Shown here: in pieces, positions 1-5,059 of the stretch
Numbering within the stretch: the stretch's first letter is position 1
How the letters are laid out: every line of letters begins with the position of its first letter
From: Candidatus Omnitrophota bacterium
GTDB taxonomy: Bacteria > Omnitrophota > Gorgyraeia > Duberdicusellales > 4484-171
Assembly (NCBI GenBank): GCA_030601015.1
Contig: JAUVUO010000116.1
Location: 1-5,059 of the forward strand
Direction: 5' to 3'
Length of the DNA stretch: 5,059 nucleotides
Program-made: the position numbers and the translations under genes
The notes under the pieces: generated by a model
What the model saw: the letters and a program-made list of their open reading frames with translations, nothing else
The model's database searches: none
What the model was told of the DNA's origin: nothing

Positions 1-1160
1 ACTTCTATAATATCTTTTACACTTTTCCCATCTGACAAATATTGTTTAACAGTGCTGGTATATTTATCCCCATCTTTATTTACTAATATTACCTCCCTTT
101 CAATATCAACAAATTCAACTCTTTCAATTGGCCGAGTTTTTCCTTGTTTCCGCAATCTTTGATTGATTTCATCAGCTTCTAAATCTACCTTAACTAAAAC
201 CAAAGTAGAAACCTCTCTATTATCATGGCCTTTCGCATCCTTGCAGTAATAATAAACTCCATCCTCTTCAAATCCTTCTTCTTTAACATTATAATTTCCT
301 ATTTTTCTATGAATCCCTTCTCTCCCAACCACGACTAAATCAAAAATTTCTTTCCTAACAATAAGCAGCTCCTCTTCGAGTTCTTCGAATACAGTATCCT
401 CTAACTCACCAATGGCAACGTGGCCGGCACACGAAACATCATATTGGCCGACAGAACTATGAGCCTTTTTGCCCCTTACAGTTTTAAGAATTTGCCCTTT
501 TCCATTTATAACGAATATATGTACTGTTCTATGCCAATCGCCATCAGTATGGATAGCCGCTCTTTCTTTTAAAACACCTGTCAGCCTCCCATTCTCAATA
601 ACTTCTAAGTATTCGCCATAATCATATTTTACTTTACGTAAAATTTCAAAAATAACTTCTCTATCTAATTCAAACTTCTTTATAATTTCTTGAAGGTTTA
701 ATCGCACAGGTTCTTCTGATAAAAATTTAATAAATTCGACCATTCTTTTTATTATTTCTCCGGAATTTTCATGGCCTATTTCATTATTAAACTGTTTACC
801 ATGAACAATTTTTACTAAAGAAATCAATCTTTCATATTGTTTATTATCTAATTCTAATAATACAGGGTACATTTCATACCAAGTTTTTTCATCTTTTTTC
901 TGAGTCTTAAGGCCTGATTCCTCAACTCTTCTGCCGCCATCTTTACTCAGCACATTGAAATTCCGGCGGATAAAGAAGTTAAAAACCTTACCGTAGCTGG
1001 TGGCATCAACTCCCGCCGGGACCTTTATAATATAAGACATCCCCTCATCAAATGTAAAAATTTCCCCTTGTTTTATATTGGTAATAAATATCGCGGATAA
1101 ATATGATGCTAAGGCAGAGAGGAGAAAAAATATTCCTCCTCTATACCTATTTTGATACAC
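1..1160 (-). CDS. Nudix hydrolase domain protein with N-terminal hydrophobic segment, 3' partial
   Basis: Nudix enzymes hydrolyse nucleoside diphosphates linked to another group. From GTG at 1160-1158, residues 10-26 (IFFLLSALASYLSAIFI) form a signal-peptide or anchor-like helix behind an Arg-containing N-region. An Asp-Gly-Gly at 941-933, a helical section and a possible helix-turn-helix (about 700-630) follow. The Nudix domain (about 620-100) opens with a strand around EYLEVIENGRLTG, then RAAIHTDGDWHRTVHIFVIN and YDVSCAGHVAIGE. This pattern resembles the YfcD and isopentenyl-diphosphate-isomerase-like branch. The Nudix box lies at 425-360, and later strands include STLVLVKVDL and IERVEFVDIE. 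The frame leaves the window without a stop. The start is uncertain: GTG 1160 has no clear ribosome binding site, while ATG 1040 has GAGGGG directly adjacent, which is too close, and would drop the hydrophobic segment. Substrate is not predictable. The gene is in the same frame as the large Fido protein, with no stop between them. Confidence 0.75.
   Translation of the reverse strand, partial: MYQNRYRGGIFFLLSALASYLSAIFITNIKQGEIFTFDEGMSYIIKVPAGVDATSYGKVFNFFIRRNFNVLSKDGGRRVEESGLKTQKKDEKTWYEMYPVLLELDNKQYERLISLVKIVHGKQFNNEIGHENSGEIIKRMVEFIKFLSEEPVRLNLQEIIKKFELDREVIFEILRKVKYDYGEYLEVIENGRLTGVLKERAAIHTDGDWHRTVHIFVINGKGQILKTVRGKKAHSSVGQYDVSCAGHVAIGELEDTVFEELEEELLIVRKEIFDLVVVGREGIHRKIGNYNVKEEGFEEDGVYYYCKDAKGHDNREVSTLVLVKVDLEADEINQRLRKQGKTRPIERVEFVDIEREVILVNKDGDKYTSTVKQYLSDGKSVKDIIE
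360..425 (-). other. Atypical Nudix box
   Basis: The box reads G-HVAIG-E-LEDTVF-EELEEE-LLI. The consensus is G x5 E x7 R E U x E E x G U, 23 residues; here there are 22, with one residue missing between the first Glu and the REUxEE helix. The consensus Arg is Glu and the late Gly is Leu. The glutamates that coordinate the metal (second position of RE, and EE) are retained in this alignment. The surrounding strands fit the family well, so the domain call is firm even though activity is uncertain. Confidence 0.7.
1118..1142 (-). other. Hairpin enclosing a Shine-Dalgarno-like AGAGGAGG
   Basis: On the minus strand AGAGGAG (1142-1136) pairs perfectly with CTCCTCT (1124-1118). One G-U and two A-U pairs extend the stem inward around a five-base loop. 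The left arm is a near-perfect anti-16S sequence, yet no ATG, GTG or TTG follows at normal spacing. There is no T-run, so it is not a convincing terminator. It lies just inside the proposed Nudix gene start at 1160 and could affect initiation, or simply reflect codons for RGG and LLS. Confidence 0.3.
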
Positions 1161-1211
1161 GAAGAATACTGAAGATAATATTACTGTATTAGTATAATCT
1201 TTTGACGAATA

Positions 1212-1240
1212 ATTAACTTTTCTATTAAACTTACCGTCAA
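1212..1240 (-). promoter_or_regulatory. Possible sigma-70-type promoter upstream of the Nudix gene
   Basis: TTGACG (1240-1235, five of six to the -35 consensus) overlaps the stop codon of the small gene. It is followed after 17 bases by GTTAAT (1217-1212, four of six to the -10 consensus). Transcription would start around 1205 and leave a leader of about 45 bases before the GTG at 1160. In DNA this AT-rich such matches arise easily by chance, so this is only a candidate. Confidence 0.22.
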
Positions 1241-1479
1241 TTTTTGATATTATCGCCGCATATCTTGCGATAGTATGTTTTAATCTTATCTCGAATAAAT
1301 GACTGTGTCGGTTCAGTAAGTTCAAGCCACTGATTACCGGAATATCCTTGGACTCTTTGCTTTTTAAGTAAAAAATTAAATTTTGTATATGTTCCGTTGA
1401 CTTTTGTATAAAGCAAATAACCGCCTCTATAACGTACAACTTGTTCAACTTCCAATTTATCAAGTAATTCTTTAACCAT
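1237..1479 (-). CDS. Small hypothetical protein, 80 residues
   Basis: This complete gene has ATG at 1479-1477, TGA at 1239-1237 and a strong AAGGGGGG ribosome binding site. The product is basic and soluble-looking, with no signal peptide or membrane segment. A short amphipathic helix (MVKELLDKLEVEQ) is followed by alternating strands around YRGGYLLYTKVNGTYTKF, then a polar turn containing YSGNQWLEL and a C-terminal basic helix ending near KTYYRKICGDNIKN. I do not recognise a family. Codons starting with G are commoner and third-position G is rarer than in the other open frame over the same bases, which supports this frame as the coding one. It lies about 40 bases after the inferred end of the large gene and 76 bases before the Nudix gene, so it may be co-transcribed with both. 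If the window encodes one giant polypeptide instead, this would be an overlapping shadow frame. Confidence 0.65.
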   Translation of the reverse strand: MVKELLDKLEVEQVVRYRGGYLLYTKVNGTYTKFNFLLKKQRVQGYSGNQWLELTEPTQSFIRDKIKTYYRKICGDNIKN

Positions 1480-1483
1480 TTTA

Positions 1484-1491
1484 CCCCCCTT
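1484..1491 (-). promoter_or_regulatory. Strong ribosome binding site for the small protein gene
   Basis: The minus strand reads AAGGGGGG followed by TAAA and then ATG at 1479. This purine-rich Shine-Dalgarno sequence with four to six bases of spacing is the best initiation signal in the window. It decides the start of the 80-residue gene and argues that translation begins here, in a frame different from that of the flanking large proteins. Confidence 0.65.
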
Positions 1492-1518
1492 ATATTATTA
1501 TAAATGAAAACATTATTA

Positions 1519-4500
1519 CTAATTATATTCATCATAATAACCCCGGGCGGTGAGGTTTCAAGCATTGCTAACCATTCTTTTAATGAATCCACATAATTAT
1601 CTTTCTTATCTATTACATTTACACTTGAAATCAACTCTTTACATAAATTGTCTGATTTATTCATTCCTTTAAAGGGTAATACTAAAAATCCTCCCTTAAC
1701 TCTTTTATAATTATTTATTACTACTAATAAAACTCTTGCTAAATCTATCGGCAACCTACAAGGATTTTCTTTATTGTCATTTTGATTATTTTTATCTTCC
1801 TCTTTTGTGACCAAGCTTAATACTTGAAAACTACATAGTTCACCTTGTAATATCTCATATTTATCATTTCCGCCGTCTAAATTTTCTCCTTTTTTAGCTG
1901 GCTGTATGGTTTCGTCAAAAAGCCTACCCTTTTCTTTATTATGTTTAATCATCTTTGCTCTAATTAATTCAGCTTTTTTTATTCCTCTCTGCCCCATCAA
2001 TTCTAAATTAATAATCTGAGCAATAATATTATCTTTTAAAAATATCCCGCCTCTATCTTCTTCCTGATCCATAAATCTTTGAATTGGAGCTTTACCAAAA
2101 AACAACATTACCAATGCACCTAAACTTATAGCCGTCTTTTTATTACCATCAATAAAAGACTGTTTACGCGCGAGTTTTGCAACCAACTCCACCACGAATT
2201 CCTTTACTAATTCATCTGCTGCATCTAAATCCCCAACCATTTCTTTTTCTTCTACTTTTTTTACTATTTCTTTATACGCATTATTAAACCAGCTGATATA
2301 GTTACTCAAGCTTTCCTTATTAAAACCCCATTCTTTTGCGGATTCTAATGTTTTCTTATAATCATCCATACAACTATTTCTAATCGCAAAATATATATCA
2401 TTAATCTTTTCCATAGCTTGAAAAGTCAATATTATTTTTCTTTTTTCTAAATCTACTTCCCCGAGTTCTCCTAATACAATATATAGTTTTTCATAATCCG
2501 GCATAAGCCTATTTTCTCCTATCAATCCAGCGAATATATCTTCCTTTTCTTTTCTTGGATTACTATCACTTAAATTAATATCCTCACCGCCGTCACTTAC
2601 TCGTCTTGTATCTTGCTCCTCTCTGTCGCCTACCTGCAGATATGCAAAGAACTCGCGTCTTGAATCTTCAGCTATCAGATTCTTCCCGTCTCCTCCATCC
2701 TGTATCCTTTTATTTCCTCCATCTGCAGGCTCATTATCTTTAGCTTGAACAAGCTTTAACGCATCCTGAAAATAAATATTGAACATTTGTTCTATTCCCG
2801 CTAATAACTGTTCATAAATCATACCCTTCTTATTATAATTATATTCAATTCTTTTATATTTATCTAAAATTCTTCGAGAGTACCCTTTGGGATGAAAATA
2901 CTTATCTATTATTTTTAATATTAGCTTGCTGTCTTTATCGGATAATTGATTTAACTTTTTATCTAAGTCAATAAATATATCCGCAACCATACCTGTGTGT
3001 GTATCTATCATATCTCCTATATCCCTCTGTTTTGGGTTATTCCCGATATTAATGATATCAAAATTATTATATATTCTCCGAAAAGTCTCATTCAAAATTA
3101 CTAAAACTTCTTCTGGTAAGCCATTTATATCAGAATTAAAATCTTTAGCAATATTAGAAGATACCGCTGATCGTTTACCTGAAGACTCGACAGCCTGTCT
3201 TTTCCTTTCTTTATTTCTTTGTTCCCTCCTCTCTTCTTTAGCCATGATATTTTTATCTTCTGCTATAACTATTTCCAAATACTCTTTTAGTTCCAATCCG
3301 CTAATAAACAAATTACCATCTTCATCTTTAGGAATCTTGCGGCCAAGGGACTCTTCCATAACATCAACTAAACGATGTCTCATCCCCATTATTTTTTCAG
3401 CTATTTTTTTAGAATCTGTTTCGTCTTCTTTAAACACATTTAATTTATTATTTTCTATAGTCAACAACCTTATTAAATTCTGAACCGCAGCAATTTTCTT
3501 ATTTTTAAATTCAAAAAGTTCTGTTAATTTACCACTTATCTTATTACCTTTAGAATCTACTAAATTAACTGCCGCTCTAACTGCCTCAAACGGAATTTTT
3601 CCTACATTTGATGTTTTTTTAGCCTCTTCTATTTTCTCAATTATTTCGGTTCTATCTTTCTTCATTAAAACTTTTATATTTTCAATACTCATCCCGCTTT
3701 CTTCTAAAATCTCTGCTTCTAAGGTCGCCAACTTAAACAAGGCTATTTCTATCTCCTCCCGACGGAATCCTTTCTCTTTCCATTTTTTGCTTTCAATAAC
3801 AAAATATTGCGCCAACTCTCCGATCACTTCTAAGCTTTCCGAATCACCTAATATATCACCGGTTAAACCTGCTACATTTACGTTTTTACTAAAGGCCTTC
3901 ATAAATTTCTTACTAAACTCATTTTCTGAAAGTTGTTCTACGGCTTTCTTTACTATTCGAATCGCACAAACCCTGTTAATTGATTCTTCCGCATATTTTT
4001 TTCTTAATGCCTCTGCCGCCGGAGAAACATCTTTCGGCATATCTTCTTTATATTTCACACTATCTTCAATCTTTGAATTTATTTTATCTATTTCTTTCCA
4101 TACCTTTTTAGGCATTTCCCCTTCAAACTTTTCTCCCTTATAAATTTCACTGATAACTTCTTTAGTTTTATCCGAAACCTCTCTCTTTTCATTATCCTGA
4201 GAAACAAAAAGTGGTATCTTTATATATCTATAATGAATTATCTTCCATAAACTTACAATAAGTTCCTTTTCCTCTGAACTGAATTCTATCTTTTCTAGCT
4301 GTTTTCTCAACTGCCCTTCATCTCCTATACCCGCAGAAAAATACACATACTCAATATTTTCCTGATCCGGCTCAACCACATTCTTATTAATTAATTCTTC
4401 AACTAATCGCTCATTCTTAAAATCACTTCGGGCAACATGTTCATTCACAAAATGAGGGACATAAACAAAAGTACCAATATACCTATCCCTGCTAAGCAAA

Positions 4501-5059
4501 ATATTTTTTATTTTCTCATCATCATTGCCGGCTTGCCTTAAGCCTTCAATAGAAACACCATCAACTACCAATTTCTTTATACAATGCAAAACATTATATT
4601 CTATGCCCATTTTATCAAGGTCTTTTTTTGCTTGAGCCAATTCATAAAATAATTTATTGCTAACCAATTCTATCGCCTTTTTGTCACTTCTTATAATTAA
4701 GAAAGCCTCACTCCTTATCCAGGATGCAGCAAGAAATCTAGCATCCTCTTCTGAATAATTCTCCAAGAACTCACCCTCAATAATATCCATAACTTGTTTG
4801 TCTCTATGAAAAAACTCCTCGGAAACAACTGAACTATCTTTTCCTTCCATATATTCAAAAATCTCTTCTAACAATTTTATACCTAACCTATTTATGCTAT
4901 TTGCCCCATCATCTTTAACTTTATTTTTCTTATGTTTACCTCCGTCTTCTTTATTAATTAAAGTCGAACCTTTCCCAATATTAAATAAATAATTTGATGG
5001 TTCGTCTAAATAATAACAGCCCATATCTTTTTTAACCCCTAATTTTTTGTAAAATTTAT
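1519..5059 (-). CDS. Large helical multidomain protein with degenerate Fic/Doc (Fido) domain, 5' partial
   Basis: This is a continuous minus-strand frame of about 1,170 codons entering from the right edge. The first Met is at 5024-5022 with AGGGG 11 bases upstream (5040-5036), but codons before it are also open, so the true start may lie outside. Counting the first full codon as residue 1, residues 1-770 are Lys/Glu-rich and predicted mostly helical, with a very basic stretch near 3190-3245; I recognise no family there. Residues about 770-830 form a polar linker with three Asp-Gly-Gly triplets. Residues about 925-1000 match the Fic/Doc fold, whose members transfer AMP or phosphate to target proteins. 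The motif QSFIDGNKKTA (Gln at residue 966) corresponds to the family's HxFxDxNKRTA with the catalytic His lost. A tail of about 170 residues with another Asp-Gly-Gly follows. No signal peptide or membrane segment is evident. The 3' end is inferred: the frame never stops, but a one-base shift at the CCCGGGG run (1547-1541) would end it at TAG 1521-1519. The molecular function is unknown. Confidence 0.8.
1541..1547 (-). other. CCCGGGG run, possible frameshift point at the end of the large gene
   Basis: Read on the minus strand the bases are CCCGGGG, in frame as ccc ggg g. Upstream of it the large frame looks coding. Downstream it gives an AT-rich product typical of noncoding DNA. Re-reading one base here continues as Gly-Gly-Tyr-Tyr-Asp-Glu-Tyr-Asn and stops at TAG 1521-1519; skipping one base stops at TGA 1534-1532 after Gly-Leu-Leu. 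Either would leave a short spacer before the small gene at 1479. A mutation, an assembly error or real slippage would all look like this. The arrangement is not a canonical X XXY YYZ slippery site in the zero frame. Confidence 0.35.
2064..2282 (-). other. Degenerate Fic/Doc (Fido) domain, catalytic His replaced by Gln
   Basis: The peptide VAKLARKQSFIDGNKKTA followed by a hydrophobic helix ending in FFGK is the core helix-loop-helix of Doc-type Fido proteins, whose usual form is ...LARNHPFVDGNKRTA...FLxxNG. The motif is encoded at 2162-2133. The anion-binding loop FxDGN and the following basic pair are kept (Lys-Lys for Lys-Arg). The invariant His that deprotonates the target hydroxyl is Gln (CAG at 2162-2160), one base change from a His codon. 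Family knowledge says Fic and Doc enzymes without this His are normally inactive, so I infer a pseudoenzyme, a binding module, or altered chemistry. Assignment to the fold rests on the motif and its flanking hydrophobic pattern only. Confidence 0.75.
2586..2723 (-). repeat. Polar interdomain linker with three Asp-Gly-Gly triplets
   Basis: Asp-Gly-Gly is encoded at 2723-2715, 2699-2691 and 2594-2586, separated by Lys/Arg/Asp/Glu-rich, low-hydrophobicity sequence. The segment lies between the helical N-terminal region and the Fido domain and looks like a flexible linker. Further Asp-Gly-Gly triplets occur at 4946-4938 near the start of the reading frame, at 1877-1869 after the Fido domain, and at 941-933 in the downstream Nudix protein. 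The triplets are short and their flanks differ, so this is a recurring motif rather than a DNA repeat. Its role is not known to me. Confidence 0.55.

Larger units (their letters stand above)
1..5059 (-). other. Minus-strand reading frame without any stop across the whole window
   Basis: Reading the minus strand in the frame whose codons occupy plus positions starting at multiples of three, no TAA, TAG or TGA occurs in any of the 1,685 complete codons. The frame carries the Fido protein and the Nudix protein. From about 1541 to 1160 it passes through sequence that looks noncoding in this frame. The stretch is therefore annotated as separate genes, with the alternative of one giant polypeptide open at both ends. 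Confidence 0.5.

Noticed and set aside
630..700. Winged-helix DNA-binding domain before the Nudix domain
   Set aside because: A helix-turn-helix-like pattern around LNLQEIIKKFELDREVIFEIL is visible, but nothing more specific, so it is mentioned only within the gene entry.
1118..1142. Hairpin as a rho-independent terminator between genes
   Set aside because: Neither strand has a T-run after the stem, and the stem lies inside the proposed Nudix coding frame.
1202..1240. Inverted repeat TTGACG...CGTCAA between the small gene and the Nudix gene
   Set aside because: Only six base pairs with a loop of about 27 bases, no T-run and no known operator match; not distinguishable from chance.
2064..2282. 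Doc toxin of a toxin-antitoxin pair, with the small gene as antitoxin
   Set aside because: The Fido domain is internal to a very large protein and lacks the catalytic His. The small gene is downstream, shows no antitoxin-like DNA-binding motif, and lies in a different context from phd-doc operons.
2995..3483. Plus-strand open frame of 162 codons
   Set aside because: It is antisense to the large protein. Its product is an implausible Ser/Leu/Ile-rich string arising from reversed Lys/Glu/Asp codons, and it has no supporting ribosome binding site or domain.
3787..4143. Plus-strand open frame of 118 codons
   Set aside because: It is antisense to the large protein with the same Ser/Phe/Leu-rich shadow composition and no recognisable motif.

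Overview
This window is AT-rich, and every coding signal I can support lies on the minus strand. Its most striking property is that one minus-strand frame has no stop codon anywhere: I read all 1,685 complete codons from 5057 down to 3 as sense codons. No organism marker is present. AT-rich DNA, very long Lys/Glu-rich helical proteins, and repeated Asp-Gly-Gly triplets in polar linkers remind me of candidate-phylum bacteria with oversized genes, in particular Omnitrophota. That is a recollection-based guess, not a demonstrated assignment.

Layout, in the direction of transcription. (A) From 5059 to about 1519 runs a large protein of roughly 1,170 codons, open at its 5' end. It has a long unrecognised alpha-helical N-terminal part, a polar linker with three Asp-Gly-Gly triplets, a Fic/Doc (Fido) domain whose motif reads QSFIDGNKKTA with Gln in place of the catalytic His, and a C-terminal tail. 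(B) From 1479 to 1237 a small 80-residue protein sits in a different frame behind a very good ribosome binding site. (C) From about 1160 to beyond base 1 runs a protein with a hydrophobic N-terminal segment, one Asp-Gly-Gly triplet, a helical middle and a Nudix hydrolase domain with an unusual Nudix box. Its 3' end lies outside the window.

A and C are in the same frame, and that frame stays open through the region of B. Either the window is part of one giant multidomain polypeptide, or it holds three closely packed genes and the open link is a chance or mutational run-on. I prefer three genes. Between about 1541 and 1160 the shared frame gives a product poor in acidic residues with codon use unlike its flanks, whereas B's frame looks properly coding. 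Both other frames also stop within eight codons of a CCCGGGG run at 1541-1547, where A may really end. The alternative remains serious because about 127 codons without a stop is a lot for such AT-rich DNA.

A, B and C may be one transcriptional unit: same strand, short gaps, no convincing terminator between them. No plus-strand gene, tRNA, rRNA, CRISPR array or insertion sequence was recognised.
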